Below are positions 9,294 to 21,654 of a stretch of DNA of 64,000 nucleotides, one piece after another; position 1 is the first letter of the stretch; every line of letters begins with the position of its first letter. The notes beneath the pieces are model-generated. The model saw only the letters and a program-made list of their open reading frames with translations, was not told the origin of the DNA and made no database searches. The stretch comes from Candidatus Accumulibacter phosphatis (GTDB lineage Bacteria > Pseudomonadota > Gammaproteobacteria > Burkholderiales > Rhodocyclaceae), in assembly GCF_012939955.1 (NCBI RefSeq), contig NZ_SPMY01000011.1, forward strand, positions 81,136 to 145,135, written 5' to 3'. The translations under genes were made by a program, and so were the position numbers.

Positions 9294-10097
9294 TCAGGTG
9301 AAAGTGGCGTCGATCGCGTGGTCCAGCGTGTCGCGAATGTCGCGATCGTCGGTGATCGGGCGCACCAGCGCCATGCGACAGGCATCGACGGGAGCGACAC
9401 CGCCCTTGATCAGGGTTGCAGCATAGACCAACAGGCGCGTTGAAACCCCTTCGTCGAGGCCGTGCCCCTTGAGGCGCCTTGCCGCGGCGCCGATACTTAC
9501 CAGCTGCGCAGCGGTCGCTGCGTCGATACCGCTTTCGCTGGCCAGGATGGCGATCTCCAGCGCCGCATCGGGGTAGTCGAACTCGAAAGCAGTGAAACGC
9601 TGCTTGGTCGACTGCTTGAGGTCCTTCATCAGGCTCTGGTAGCCGGGGTTGTAGGAGATCACCAGCTGAAAGTCGGCATGCGCGCGCAGCAACTCGCCCT
9701 TCTTGTCGAGCGGCAGGGTGCGCCGATGGTCGGTCAGGGGGTGGATGACGACCGTCGTGTCCTGGCGCGCTTCGACGACTTCGTCGAGATAGCAGATGGC
9801 ACCAATGCGCGCCGCGGTGGTCAGCGGTCCGTCGAGCCAGCGCGTGCCGTTGGCTTCGAGCAGGTAGCGCCCGACCAGGTCGGACGCGGTCATGTCTTCG
9901 TTGCAGGCGACGGTGATCAACGGCCGTTCGAGCTTCCAGGCCATGTATTCGATGAAACGCGATTTGCCGCAACCGGTCGGCCCCTTGACCATCACCGGCA
10001 GACGCGCCGCGTAAGCCGCTTCGTAGAGCGCGACTTCCCTGCCCTGCGCCTGATAGAAAGGCTCGTCGCGAACCTTGAACTGCTCCTTGTCGGTCAT
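9294..10097 (-). CDS. cbbQ: RuBisCO activase AAA+ ATPase CbbQ (MoxR family)
   Basis: This is a 267-residue AAA+ ATPase with Walker A GPTGCGKS at 39-46, Walker B ICYLDEV at 101-107, and the C-terminal CbbQ/NirQ/NorQ region. It forms hexamers that, with CbbO, remodel inhibited RuBisCO using ATP. It starts 115 bases after the cbbM stop with an AGGAACAGG-type ribosome site, and cbbO follows within 30 bases. The sequence is also close to NorQ, but no nor genes are nearby and it directly follows cbbM. Confidence 0.92.
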   Translation of the reverse strand: MTDKEQFKVRDEPFYQAQGREVALYEAAYAARLPVMVKGPTGCGKSRFIEYMAWKLERPLITVACNEDMTASDLVGRYLLEANGTRWLDGPLTTAARIGAICYLDEVVEARQDTTVVIHPLTDHRRTLPLDKKGELLRAHADFQLVISYNPGYQSLMKDLKQSTKQRFTAFEFDYPDAALEIAILASESGIDAATAAQLVSIGAAARRLKGHGLDEGVSTRLLVYAATLIKGGVAPVDACRMALVRPITDDRDIRDTLDHAIDATFT

Positions 10098-10212
10098 GGC
10101 CTGTTCCTGTTCCTGTGGCTATCGCTGTTCTGAAGAAAGCGACACGACGGGCAGGTCTGGGGGTCTGCGCATATTCCCGCGTTAGCCCCTCCTGGCCCGC
10201 CCGCCGCGCCTG

Positions 10213-11592
10213 TTAGCGATGGGCGGCGAGCTTGTCGCGCCAGCCGGGATAGAGAGTATCGGCGTCGCCCGGGAAGGACGCAAAAGCACGCGCAAATTCC
10301 TGGTGCTCGCGAGCCCATTCGATCGGGTCGGCGCCGGCTTGCCAGCACTCGTAGGCCTGGCGCAGTGAAATCGCGCCGGCGGCGGGGCTGTCGATGTGGC
10401 CGTAGGAACCGCCCCCCGAGGTGTTGATGACGTTGCCGTGGCCGAGGTTGGCGAAGAAGCCGGGCAGGCGCAGGGCGTTCATGCCGCCGGAGATGATTGG
10501 CGTCGTCGGCTTCATGCCGTACCACTTCTGGAAATAGGCCGGGCCCTGATATTCGTCGCGTTCGATGATGTAGGCGATCGCCCGGTCGTCGGCCGTGCCT
10601 TCCATCTTGCCGTAGCCCATGGTGCCGACGTGAATTCCCGAGGCACCCTGCAGACGTGCCATCTTGGCCAGCACGTAGGCATCGTAGCCGCGCTTCGAGC
10701 TTGGCGAGGTGACCGCGCCGTGCCCGGCGCGGTGGTAATGCAGGTACTGGTTGGGGTACTGGCGGCGAGCGGTGGTGACCATGCCCGGACCGCCGACATA
10801 GCCGTCAACCAGGAACGCGACCTTGTCGGCGTCGGGCCCGAAAGTTTCGAGGATGTAGTCGGCACGGGCGCACATTTCGTAGTGATCGTCGGCGGTGATG
10901 TTGGCCGAGAACAGTTTCGCCTGCCCGGTCTCGTCCTGCGCCCGCTTCATCGCGTCAGCGACCAGCGGCATGACTTTCTTCATCGGCGCGAACACCTGGT
11001 TGCCCTGCGGCTCGTCGTTCTTGATGAAGTCACCGCCGAGCCAGAACTGGTAGGCGGCCTTGGCGAAGGGTTCGGGGCGCAGCCCTAGCTTGGGCTTGAT
11101 GATCGTCCCGGCAATGTAGCCACCGTCCTTTAGCGGGCGACCGAGGATCCGCCACATGTCGGAAATGTCCTTGGCCGGACCGTCGAACAACTGCAGCGCG
11201 CGCTCGGGCACGTAGAAGTCATAAATCTTGGCGTGCTCGATGTCACCCATGCCCTGATTGTTGCCGATCACCAGGGTCAGGAAGGAAACGATCATCATCC
11301 GTCCGTCGGTGACGTTGCGATCGAAAAGGTCGACCGGATAGGCGATGCGCATCTCTTCGCTGGCTTCGTCGATCAGATAGACCAGGGCATCGACACCGCG
11401 GGTGAAATCGTCGGTGGTACACACCTCGACGTTGGTGCCGGTGGACGACTCGGCGGCGAAATGTGCAGCCGCCTGCAGATAGTCGTAACCGGCCTTGGGC
11501 TTCATCTTGTAAGCCACCAGGATATGCTTGCCGCCACTGATCAGATCGTCTTCCCTGAGGCTGAGGTCGGCGTAACGATTCGATTGGTCCAT
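10213..11592 (-). CDS. cbbM: form II ribulose-1,5-bisphosphate carboxylase/oxygenase
   Basis: At 459 residues this is a form II large subunit that fixes CO2 onto RuBP in the Calvin cycle. Counting from the chosen ATG, the catalytic residues fall at the same numbers as in the Rhodospirillum rubrum enzyme: Lys166 (GTIIKPK), carbamylated Lys191 with Asp193 and Glu194 (FIKNDEP), His287 (LHYHRAG), His321 and loop-6 Lys329 (GYGKMEG). All are intact, so the enzyme should be active. The start at 11592 has GGAGA upstream. No small-subunit gene is present, as expected for form II. A truncated cbbY fragment lies just upstream; cbbQ and cbbO follow. Confidence 0.97.
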   Translation of the reverse strand: MDQSNRYADLSLREDDLISGGKHILVAYKMKPKAGYDYLQAAAHFAAESSTGTNVEVCTTDDFTRGVDALVYLIDEASEEMRIAYPVDLFDRNVTDGRMMIVSFLTLVIGNNQGMGDIEHAKIYDFYVPERALQLFDGPAKDISDMWRILGRPLKDGGYIAGTIIKPKLGLRPEPFAKAAYQFWLGGDFIKNDEPQGNQVFAPMKKVMPLVADAMKRAQDETGQAKLFSANITADDHYEMCARADYILETFGPDADKVAFLVDGYVGGPGMVTTARRQYPNQYLHYHRAGHGAVTSPSSKRGYDAYVLAKMARLQGASGIHVGTMGYGKMEGTADDRAIAYIIERDEYQGPAYFQKWYGMKPTTPIISGGMNALRLPGFFANLGHGNVINTSGGGSYGHIDSPAAGAISLRQAYECWQAGADPIEWAREHQEFARAFASFPGDADTLYPGWRDKLAAHR

Positions 11593-11623
11593 GCTTGTCT
11601 CCGTGTCGAGTAATGGTGAAGGG

Positions 11624-11806
11624 CAACTTGCCGCAGGTGACGACCGACCACTCCCAGCCCGGGCCAAACTGCGCAAAGGCGCGGTTGAAGGCCAGGCGGT
11701 GAGCGTCGCGTTCCGTCTCGGCGAGTGCCCCGTCAACGTCGAAAATGAGCGCCTGCCGCTTGACCGTTTGCCGCCGCGCCGCGCGGAAAAGGAGGCTGCT
11801 GCTCAT
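11624..11806 (-). pseudogene. cbbY: truncated cbbY (HAD phosphatase) remnant
   Basis: Upstream of cbbM, codons for [20 protein letters not shown], then [20 protein letters not shown], then VTCGKL reproduce the first ~60 residues of CbbY-type HAD phosphatases. Those enzymes hydrolyse xylulose-1,5-bisphosphate, a RuBisCO inhibitor. The motif I DxDGT is DVDGA here. Similarity stops near 11624, and the frame then runs on meaninglessly into the cbbM region. The cap domain and motifs II-IV are gone. I read this as a deletion that fused the cbbY start to the cbbM leader. A functional copy elsewhere is possible. Confidence 0.7.
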
Positions 11807-11884
11807 GGGGCGTTCGGCCGGCGGGTTGTGCATTCGGGTCGCCTGGCGTCGTTCAATGCTGGCCAGTGTAGGCGGCGCAATAGA

Positions 11885-11904
11885 TAATTAAAAGTTAAAC
11901 TTTT
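11885..11904. promoter_or_regulatory. AT-rich palindromic operator between cbbM and tkt
   Basis: The perfect inverted repeat AAAAGTT-A-AACTTTT (11890-11904) overlaps TTA-N8-TTA read on the minus strand (11898-11885). The latter fits the TNA-N7/8-TNA pattern bound by CbbR-type LysR regulators. It stands in an AT-rich patch of an otherwise GC-rich region, about 300 bases before the cbbM start and 180 before tkt. Binding by CbbR is inference; no cbbR gene lies in the window. Confidence 0.45.
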
Positions 11905-12032
11905 TTCTGTTTATGGTTAGCTTTTACTATTCAAAAGAGAGCAGCGTAAGAGCAATGCCTATCTGTAGTGACAAGCAGACCCCTCCTCGCGCTGCGTCAC
12001 AAGGGGAGGTGGCAATGCCCGCTGTTTTGGCG

Positions 12033-12038
12033 GATAAT
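12033..12038 (+). promoter_or_regulatory. possible -10 box for tkt
   Basis: GATAAT lies 45 bases upstream of the GTG start of tkt, with TGGCAA 17 bases further upstream as a weak -35. The match to a sigma-70 promoter is moderate. Confidence 0.35.
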
Positions 12039-12082
12039 TTGCCCATGCTACCCATCGCCCCACTCCTGATCGGTTAATTATC

Positions 12083-15090
<3,008 letters not shown>

Positions 15091-15101
15091 ACTGCCGTTC
15101 A

Positions 15102-15121
15102 GGGGCGCCTTCGGGCGCCCC
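15102..15121 (+). terminator. intrinsic terminator after gap
   Basis: GGGGCGCC (15102-15109), a TTCG tetraloop, and GGCGCCCC (15114-15121) form a perfect stem. It is followed by a T-rich stretch (TCGTGTTTTCTT) 11 bases past the gap stop. It ends the tkt-gap transcript. Confidence 0.85.
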
Positions 15122-15426
15122 TCGTGTTTTCTTCCCTTCTCTTTCCCCGCTTCCTCGATCGACGCTTTCCTGTGCTTGTGCTTTTTCAGTGCAGGTTTTT
15201 TGCGCCACTTCGGCGCTTGATGGATCTGCTCGGTGCAGCCCTGACCCTGCAGCCGTCGTCTTCGCCGTCGCCGTCGATCGCCGACAAGATCAGAAATCCT
15301 CGTTGAACCTGATGATGCCCATCGCTGTCCCACGCAGCGGCAGGAAAGCCTGCTCGTGCCCCTGGTCAGCGCCCTGAAACAGGCCCCAGACAAAACCACT
15401 GTCTGTACAAGAATAATAGGAAGCTC
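15122..15426. other. intergenic before pyk
   Basis: About 300 bases lie between the gap terminator and pyk. I see short frames only, no RNA fold, and an AGGAAG ribosome site at its end. A pyk promoter presumably lies here but no clear sigma-70 pair stands out. In related genomes other glycolytic genes may sit at this point. Confidence 0.45.
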
Positions 15427-16866
15427 ATGCCCCGCGATACCAAGATCGTCGCCACCCTCGGTCCGGCCTCGTCGGATCCCGATGTACTCGAACGAATGAT
15501 CCGCGCCGGCGTCGACGTCGTGCGCCTCAATTTTTCCCACGGCAAACCGGCGGATCATGTTGCGCGTGCGCAACTGGTTCGCGAAGTAGCCGCCCGCGTC
15601 GGACGCCCGGTAGGCATCCTCGCCGATCTGCAAGGCCCGAAGATCCGTGTCGGCAAGTTCGCCGAGGGCAAGATCCGGCTGGAGCAAGGCGCGCCCTTCA
15701 TCCTCGACGCCAAGTGCGAGTTGGGCAATTCCGAACGCGTCGGCCTCGACTACAAAGACCTGACGCGCGACGTCTCACCTGGCAGCGTCCTCCTGCTCGA
15801 TGACGGTCGCATCGTGCTTGACGTGCAGCGCGTGCTCGGCTCCGAGATTTTCACGGTTGTTCGCCATGGCGGCGACTTGTCCGACAACAAGGGTATCAAC
15901 CAGCAGGGAGGTGGCCTTTCGGCACCCGCACTGACCGCCAAGGATATGGAGGATATCCGCACGGCGGCCGCCATCGACGTTGACTATGTAGCCATCTCGT
16001 TTCCCAAGAGTGCGGCCGACATGTACATGGCCAAGCAACTGATCCATGCCGCGAACGGACATGCGCAGACCATTGCCAAGATCGAACGCCTCGAAGCCGT
16101 GGCCGCACTCGCCGAGATCATCGCCGCTTCGGACGGGATCATGGTCGCCCGCGGCGACCTCGCTGTCGAAGTCGGCGACGCCGCCGTACCTGCGCTGCAG
16201 AAGCGCATGATCCACATGGCACGCGAGAACAACAAGCTGGTGATTACCGCTACGCAGATGATGGAGTCGATGATTGTCTCGCCGAACCCGACCCGTGCCG
16301 AAGTCTCTGACGTCGCCAACGCGGTTCTCGACGGCACCGACGCGGTGATGCTCTCGGCTGAAACCGCTGCCGGCAGGTATCCGGTGGAGACTGTTGAAGC
16401 GATGGCGCGAATCTGCCTGGAGGCCGAAAAATCCTCGGAAGTGACTCTCGAGCGTGAGTTCCTCAATCGAGTTTTCACGCGCATCGACCAAACGATTTCG
16501 CTGGCCGCCATCTGGGCGGCTCACCACCTCAAGGTCAAGGCCATCGCCGCGCTCACCGATTCCGGTTCGACGGCTCTCTGGATGAGCCGCCTGAACTGTG
16601 GTGTGCCGATCTACGCGCTGACGCCGCGGGCTGAGGCGGTAACCAAGATGAGTCTCTATCGGGCCGTTTCCCCGGTACACATGAGCCATCAGCCAAGCTC
16701 CCGCGATGAACTGCTCGACGCGGCGGAGCAACAGTTGATCAAGGAGGGCGTGGTCGAAAAGGGAGACTTCATCGTCATCACAGCCGGTGAGCCGATGGGC
16801 AATAGCGGCGGCACCAATACGATGAAGATTGTTCGCGTCGGCGAAAAGAAGGGTCCCGCGGCCTGA
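15427..16866 (+). CDS. pyk: pyruvate kinase
   Basis: This 479-residue enzyme converts phosphoenolpyruvate and ADP to pyruvate and ATP. The N-terminal [11 protein letters not shown], the substrate segments RLNFSHG and [11 protein letters not shown], and the family signature around [10 protein letters not shown] and [10 protein letters not shown] are intact. The C-terminal regulatory domain ends in NTMKIVRVG. The ATG has AGGAAGC upstream. It is separated from gap by a terminator and so probably has its own promoter. It closes the glycolytic end of this carbon block. Confidence 0.96.
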   Translation: MPRDTKIVATLGPASSDPDVLERMIRAGVDVVRLNFSHGKPADHVARAQLVREVAARVGRPVGILADLQGPKIRVGKFAEGKIRLEQGAPFILDAKCELGNSERVGLDYKDLTRDVSPGSVLLLDDGRIVLDVQRVLGSEIFTVVRHGGDLSDNKGINQQGGGLSAPALTAKDMEDIRTAAAIDVDYVAISFPKSAADMYMAKQLIHAANGHAQTIAKIERLEAVAALAEIIAASDGIMVARGDLAVEVGDAAVPALQKRMIHMARENNKLVITATQMMESMIVSPNPTRAEVSDVANAVLDGTDAVMLSAETAAGRYPVETVEAMARICLEAEKSSEVTLEREFLNRVFTRIDQTISLAAIWAAHHLKVKAIAALTDSGSTALWMSRLNCGVPIYALTPRAEAVTKMSLYRAVSPVHMSHQPSSRDELLDAAEQQLIKEGVVEKGDFIVITAGEPMGNSGGTNTMKIVRVGEKKGPAA

Positions 16867-16971
16867 GCGGAAGGCGTGCCGCAGAACCCGTCACGGAAAT
16901 CGCCGCCGGGCCGTTCCGGTTGGCGAAACGCGGCGGACCGACGCCGCGCTCGTGGCAGCCAGGATGTGTCC

Positions 16972-16977
16972 TATAAT
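16972..16977 (+). promoter_or_regulatory. -10 box upstream of purC
   Basis: A perfect TATAAT followed by CCC lies 56 bases before the purC GTG start, in the pyk-purC spacer. No good -35 is visible at 16-18 bases. Confidence 0.45.
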
Positions 16978-17032
16978 CCCAACGCTCGACTTTCGCACTG
17001 GCGACGACCCATTTCCTAACCGGATCAGCAAC

Positions 17033-17971
17033 GTGACCGATGCCCTCTTTGAATCGACGATCAAGAGCCTGCCCCTGCTAGGCCGCGGCAAGGTGCGCGA
17101 CATTTACGCCGTCGGCGACGACAAGCTGCTGATCGTCACCAGCGATCGCCTCTCGGCCTTCGACGTCATCCTGCCCGACCCGATTCCCGGCAAGGGCCGA
17201 CTGCTCACCCAGCTGGCCTGCTTCTGGTTTGAAAAACTTGCGGCCATCGTCCCCAACCAGATGACCGGGATCGACCCGGAGAGCGTGGTCGCGGACGACG
17301 AGCGCGCCCAGGTCCGTGGCCGCTCACTGGTCGTCAAGCGCTTGCGGCCACTACCGATCGAGGCCGTCGTGCGCGGTTATCTGATCGGTTCGGGGTGGAA
17401 GGATTACCAGGCCACTGGGGCCGTCTGCGGCATCCCGCTGCCGCCGGGGCTGTGCCTCGCCAGCCGCTTGCCGGAGCCGATTTTCACGCCGGCGACGAAA
17501 GCCGCCATCGGCGATCATGACGAGAACGTGTCGTTCGAGCGCGCGCAAGCCGACTGTGCGAGCGCGCTCGCCGACCTCCTTGCCGTCGCCGGCAAGAGCG
17601 GCGCCGAGATTGCCACGCAGACACGCGCCGTGGCGATCGCACTTTACACCGCCGCCGCCGAGCATGCTGCTACGCGCGGCATCATCATTGCCGACACCAA
17701 ATTCGAGTTCGGCCTCGATGCTGCCGGCACGCTACACCTGATCGACGAAGTACTGACTCCGGACTCGTCACGCTTCTGGCCAGCCGATGACTACCGCGAG
17801 GGCAGCAATCCGCCCTCCTACGACAAGCAGTACATCCGCGACTATCTGGAAACACTGCCCTGGAACAAGCAGGCACCCGGCCCAAGCTTGCCACTGGCGG
17901 TGATCGCCGGAACGCGTGCCAAGTACGCCGAGGCCTTGCAGTGCCTCACCGGAGAGAAGCCTGTCCAGTGA
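17033..17971 (+). CDS. purC: phosphoribosylaminoimidazole-succinocarboxamide synthase
   Basis: This 312-residue SAICAR synthetase joins CAIR and aspartate in purine synthesis. The family segments [19 protein letters not shown], then [24 protein letters not shown] and [19 protein letters not shown] are intact, as is the C-terminal [13 protein letters not shown] chose the GTG at 17033 because the family begins about ten residues before LLGRGKV; the longer frame extends into pyk and lacks homology. It is transcribed apart from purH/purD, which lie 20 kb away. Confidence 0.95.
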   Translation: MTDALFESTIKSLPLLGRGKVRDIYAVGDDKLLIVTSDRLSAFDVILPDPIPGKGRLLTQLACFWFEKLAAIVPNQMTGIDPESVVADDERAQVRGRSLVVKRLRPLPIEAVVRGYLIGSGWKDYQATGAVCGIPLPPGLCLASRLPEPIFTPATKAAIGDHDENVSFERAQADCASALADLLAVAGKSGAEIATQTRAVAIALYTAAAEHAATRGIIIADTKFEFGLDAAGTLHLIDEVLTPDSSRFWPADDYREGSNPPSYDKQYIRDYLETLPWNKQAPGPSLPLAVIAGTRAKYAEALQCLTGEKPVQ

Positions 17972-18029
17972 CCGCCGCGCAGGCGCGGCGCATGACATTC
18001 GGCCGACGCCCCGTCAGCAAGGAGACCGC

Positions 18030-18848
18030 ATGGGTCTAGAAGCCACGTCATCCGAGCGGCGCCAAGCACCGCTGAAGGTTCGCAGCGTCGCCGTCGGCCA
18101 GCCCCTGGTATGGTTGGCCGCGGGCTGGCGCGACATGCGCGCCAATCCCATCGCCAGCCTCTCGTATGGCCTTCTGTTCGCCATCTTTGGCGACCTGATC
18201 ACCATCTTTGCCTGGCGGCAAGGCCACCTCTTCATTGCCGCCACTTCCGGCTTCCTGCTCATTGCGCCGATGCTCTGCGGCGGACTGTACGAGATCAGCC
18301 GCCGCCGCCAGGCCGGCCAGTCTTCGACTTTTCTCGAATCGCTGGCGGGTGGCCGCCGCAACGCCCGCGAACTGATCAAGCTCGGGCTGCTCCTGGCCAT
18401 CATCGGACTGTGCTGGGAACGCGTTTCGACGCTGCTCTTCCTGGTCCTGGCACCACATATCCCGCCTGACCTGCTGATCTTGCTGGCCGAGATGCCCAAG
18501 CTGCCGGAAAATCGCGATCTGATGATCATCTGGTTGATGAGCGGTGGCAGTCTGGCTTTACTGGTCTTCGCCATCACCGTCGTCTCGGTGCCGCTGCTGC
18601 TCGATCGCCAGGTGGACTTCATCGTCGCCATGCGCACCAGCCTGAGTGCCGTCGATGCCAACATACGCTTGATGGTCTTCTGGGCGACACTGGTTGCAAC
18701 GCTGACCGTGCTTGGCATCGGCACGCTGTTTTTTGGCTTGATCGTGCTCATGCCCTTGATCGGGCACGCCTCCTGGCACGCCTATCGCGACCTTGTAGAA
18801 CAGCGAGCTGCCAGCGACCATCCGGACAGCCAGACAGCCAGACGCTAG
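18030..18848 (+). CDS. DUF2189-family integral membrane protein
   Basis: This 272-residue protein has about six hydrophobic segments, among them ASLSYGLLFAIFGDLITIFAW, FIAATSGFLLIAPMLCGGLY and a C-terminal LVATLTVLGIGTLFFGLIVL. The opening GWRDMRANPIASLSYG and the ISRRRQAGQ loop are typical of DUF2189 proteins, often annotated as putative cytochrome c oxidase-associated membrane proteins. Function is not established. The ATG at 18030 follows AAGGAGA closely. It sits 58 bases after purC and 64 before prlC, so it may be cotranscribed with either. Confidence 0.8.
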   Translation: MGLEATSSERRQAPLKVRSVAVGQPLVWLAAGWRDMRANPIASLSYGLLFAIFGDLITIFAWRQGHLFIAATSGFLLIAPMLCGGLYEISRRRQAGQSSTFLESLAGGRRNARELIKLGLLLAIIGLCWERVSTLLFLVLAPHIPPDLLILLAEMPKLPENRDLMIIWLMSGGSLALLVFAITVVSVPLLLDRQVDFIVAMRTSLSAVDANIRLMVFWATLVATLTVLGIGTLFFGLIVLMPLIGHASWHAYRDLVEQRAASDHPDSQTARR

Positions 18849-18912
18849 CCCTGCCCGGAACAAGCGCTCTGCGCTCGGCGAGCACCCTCCCCCTGCACCC
18901 ACGGAACCCTTG

Positions 18913-21000
18913 ATGACTGCCACCACCCCGTCCGACAACCCTCTTCTTGACCTGTCCGGCCTGCCGCGCTTCGATGCCATCGCGCCGAGCGACGTGCAGC
19001 CGGCGATCAGCCAGCTGCTCGATGACTGCCGAGCGCTGATTGTGCGGCTGACGTCGCCAGGCGCCGCGACGACCTGGAACGACTTTGCCGCCGCCCTGAC
19101 CGACGGCCTCGAACCGCTGTCGCGCGCCTGGGGAATTGTCGGCCATCTGCACGCGGTCAATGACGTCCCCGAATGGCGCGCGGCGTATAACCGCATGCTG
19201 CCTGAAGTGTCACGCTTCTACGCCGAGTTCGGCCAGAACCTAAAGCTCTTCGCCGCCTACCAGGCAATCGCCGAGAGTGCTGAATACGCACGCCTTTCGC
19301 CGGTGCAGCAGCGCATCATCGACAACGAGATTCGTGATTTCCGACTTGCCGGTGCGCAGCTGCAGGACGATCAGAAGCCACGCTTCCAGGCGATCTCCGA
19401 GGAACTCTCGCAGCTCTCGGCCAAATTCTCGGAAAACCTGCTCGACGCCACCAACGCCTTTGCCGAGTGGGTAAGCGACGAGGCCGAACTTGCCGGCCTG
19501 CCCGAAGACACTCGCCAGGCGGCGCGCGAGGCGGCCGAGAAAGACGCTCAGAGCGGCTGGAAGTTCACTCTGCACATGCCCTCCTACTTGCCGGTAATGC
19601 AATACGCCGACAGTCGCCGCCTGCGCGCACAGATGTACCGTGCCTACACCACCCGCGCCGCCGAATTCGGGCCTGCCGAGCTCGACAATACGCCGCTGAT
19701 CAGCCAGATCCTCCGCCTGCGCCGCGAAGAAGCGCAAATGCTTGGCTACGCCAACTTCGCCGAAGTCTCGCTGGTACCGAAAATGGCCGTGTCGGTGCCA
19801 CAGGTCCTCGACTTCCTGCGCGAGATGGCGGTCAAGGCCCGGCCTTTTGCCGAACGGGATATCGCCGAGCTGCGCGCCTTCGCGCGTCGCGAGCTGCAAC
19901 TCGAAAGCATGGAAGCCTGGGATATTGGCTACGTTTCCGAAAAGCTCTTGCAGAAGCGCTACGCCTTCTCGGAGCAGGAAGTAAAGCAGTATTTCACCGA
20001 AGAGAAAGTCCTCAGCGGTCTCTTCAAAGTCATCGAAACGCTGTTTGGCGTCTGCCTGAAGCCTGACAGCGCAGCGCTCTGGCACCAGGACGTCCGCTTT
20101 TTCCGCATCGAAACGCCGGCCGGCGAACTCCTTGGCCAGTTCTACCTCGACCTTTACGCCCGCGAAACGAAACGTGGCGGCGCCTGGATGGACGAAGCAA
20201 TCACTCGCCGCCGACGACCGCCGGGATCAGTGGCGAGCGACAACATCCAAAAACCGGTGGCCTATCTCAACTGCAACTTCTCGCGGCCGATCGGCAGCAA
20301 GAATGGCCAGGCACGGCCGGCCCTGTTCACGCACGACGACGTGATCACCCTTTTCCACGAGACGGGTCACGGCCTGCACCACTTGCTGACCCGCGTCGAT
20401 GAACTGGCGGTCGCCGGCATCCACGGCGTCGAGTGGGACGCCGTCGAACTGCCGTCGCAGTTCATGGAAAACTACTGCTGGGAGTGGAGCGTCGTGCAGG
20501 GGATGAGCAGCCATGTCGACACTGGCCAGCCGCTGCCGCGCGCGCTGTTCGACAAGATGCTGGCCGCCAAGAACTTTCAGAGCGGTATGCAAACGCTTCG
20601 CCAGATCGAGTTTTCGCTGTTCGACCTGCTGCTGCACAGCGACTACGACCCGGCTGACGAGCGCAGCGTCCTTGACCTGCTCGGCGACGTGCGTCGCGAA
20701 GTTGCGGTTCTCGTGCCGCCCGCGTGGCATCGCTTCCCGAACAGTTTCGCGCACATCTTTGCCGGTGGTTATGGTGCCGGCTACTACAGCTACAAGTGGG
20801 CGGAGGTCCTTTCGGCCGACTGCTTCGGCGCTTTCGAAGAGGCCGGCGACCCCTTCGACCAAGACACCGGCCAACGCTTCCTGAACACCATTCTGTCGGT
20901 CGGCGGCAGTCGTCCGGCGATCGAAAACTTCCGCGCCTTCCGCGGTCGCGAGCCGCAAGTCGACGCGCTGCTCAGGCACAGCGGCATGGTTGGCGTGTAA
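18913..21000 (+). CDS. prlC: oligopeptidase A (M3 metallopeptidase)
   Basis: This 695-residue zinc peptidase of the thimet/oligopeptidase A family degrades short peptides and cleaved signal peptides in the cytoplasm. The zinc motif HETGH is at residues 482-486 inside LFHETGHGLHHLLT, with the third ligand region ELPSQFMENYCWE downstream. Length and the C-terminal FAGGYGAGYYSYKWAEV agree with the family. The ATG at 18913 immediately follows an in-frame TTG; I use the ATG. A two-hairpin repeat lies just after its stop. Confidence 0.94.
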   Translation: MTATTPSDNPLLDLSGLPRFDAIAPSDVQPAISQLLDDCRALIVRLTSPGAATTWNDFAAALTDGLEPLSRAWGIVGHLHAVNDVPEWRAAYNRMLPEVSRFYAEFGQNLKLFAAYQAIAESAEYARLSPVQQRIIDNEIRDFRLAGAQLQDDQKPRFQAISEELSQLSAKFSENLLDATNAFAEWVSDEAELAGLPEDTRQAAREAAEKDAQSGWKFTLHMPSYLPVMQYADSRRLRAQMYRAYTTRAAEFGPAELDNTPLISQILRLRREEAQMLGYANFAEVSLVPKMAVSVPQVLDFLREMAVKARPFAERDIAELRAFARRELQLESMEAWDIGYVSEKLLQKRYAFSEQEVKQYFTEEKVLSGLFKVIETLFGVCLKPDSAALWHQDVRFFRIETPAGELLGQFYLDLYARETKRGGAWMDEAITRRRRPPGSVASDNIQKPVAYLNCNFSRPIGSKNGQARPALFTHDDVITLFHETGHGLHHLLTRVDELAVAGIHGVEWDAVELPSQFMENYCWEWSVVQGMSSHVDTGQPLPRALFDKMLAAKNFQSGMQTLRQIEFSLFDLLLHSDYDPADERSVLDLLGDVRREVAVLVPPAWHRFPNSFAHIFAGGYGAGYYSYKWAEVLSADCFGAFEEAGDPFDQDTGQRFLNTILSVGGSRPAIENFRAFRGREPQVDALLRHSGMVGV

Positions 21001-21029
21001 CGGTCATGCCATGTCGATGCTCTCCACAT

Positions 21030-21114
21030 CATGAAAGCCACGACCGTCCCCCTCTTCCCCGACCCTTCTCCCGCACGGGGAGAAGGGAGTTTCGTGAGTC
21101 GCGTGCGCGACTTT
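21030..21114. repeat. two-hairpin dispersed repeat, copy 2
   Basis: This second copy of the element at 3864-3941 is in the same orientation. Hairpin 1 pairs 21063-21072 with 21078-21087. Hairpin 2 pairs 21097-21102 with 21107-21112. The arms match copy 1 exactly while the loops differ (GCACG for GCGAG; GTGC for TTGC). It lies in the spacer between prlC and a DUF4124 gene and so would be transcribed with them. Confidence 0.7.
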
Positions 21115-21135
21115 GCCAGCAAAGGAAACTCAGCC

Positions 21136-21654
21136 ATGGACACGACAAGCGCCCTGCGTTTCGCCTGCATCGCCACGGCATTGCTTGCCGCGACCGCCGT
21201 CAGCGCACAAACCACTTACCGCTGGGAGGACCCGCGCAGCGGCATCACGGTGATCTCCGACCGGCCCCCGCCACCGGGAACGCGCGACGTGACCGTCACT
21301 GAAGGACCCAGCATCGCCGCCGAACAGCAGCAAATGCCCTACACCATTCGCCAGGCGAGCGAAAAATTTCCGGTGACCCTGTTTACCAGCGCCGACTGTG
21401 GCGCCTGCGAGCAAGCACGCGCACTGCTCAATGGCCGTGGCGTTCCCTTCTCGGAAAAGCTGCTCACCAGCCAGGAAGAGCTGACAGCGCTTGGCCGCCA
21501 ATTGGGCGGCGACGCCGTACTGCCCAGCATCAGTGTCGGTCGGCAGCATGCGACCGGCTTTGCGCCCCCCAAATGGAACGAGCTGCTCGACTTCGCTGGC
21601 TATCCGGTCAGCGCGCCCTACGGCTTCAAACCTGCCGCTGCGCCCAGCCAATGA
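21136..21654 (+). CDS. periplasmic DUF4124 protein with glutaredoxin-like CxxC domain
   Basis: This 172-residue protein has a signal peptide (CIATALLAATAVSA, cleaved before Gln25). A DUF4124 segment follows (YRWEDPRSGITVISDRPPPP, ~28-48), then a glutaredoxin/thioredoxin-like domain with CGAC at 88-91 in LFTSADCGACEQARALL. A LPSISVG segment corresponds to the cis-Pro region. It should act as a thiol-disulfide protein in the periplasm; the substrate is unknown. The ATG at 21136 follows AAAGGAA. Its stop overlaps the xthA start (ATGA), so the two are translationally coupled. Confidence 0.8.
   Translation: MDTTSALRFACIATALLAATAVSAQTTYRWEDPRSGITVISDRPPPPGTRDVTVTEGPSIAAEQQQMPYTIRQASEKFPVTLFTSADCGACEQARALLNGRGVPFSEKLLTSQEELTALGRQLGGDAVLPSISVGRQHATGFAPPKWNELLDFAGYPVSAPYGFKPAAAPSQ

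Noticed and set aside
10388..11088. 230-codon plus-strand frame inside cbbM
   Set aside because: Antisense of a fully conserved RuBisCO; no ribosome site or domain.
11243..11833. A 196-codon minus-strand frame starting with a CbbY N-terminus and running into cbbM
   Set aside because: Only the first ~70 codons carry similarity; the rest is an out-of-frame reading of cbbM, so I list the remnant rather than a gene.
11980..12020. CCCCTCC and GGGGAGG near tkt as another copy of the dispersed repeat
   Set aside because: The arms pair over only about five bases and hairpin 2 is missing.
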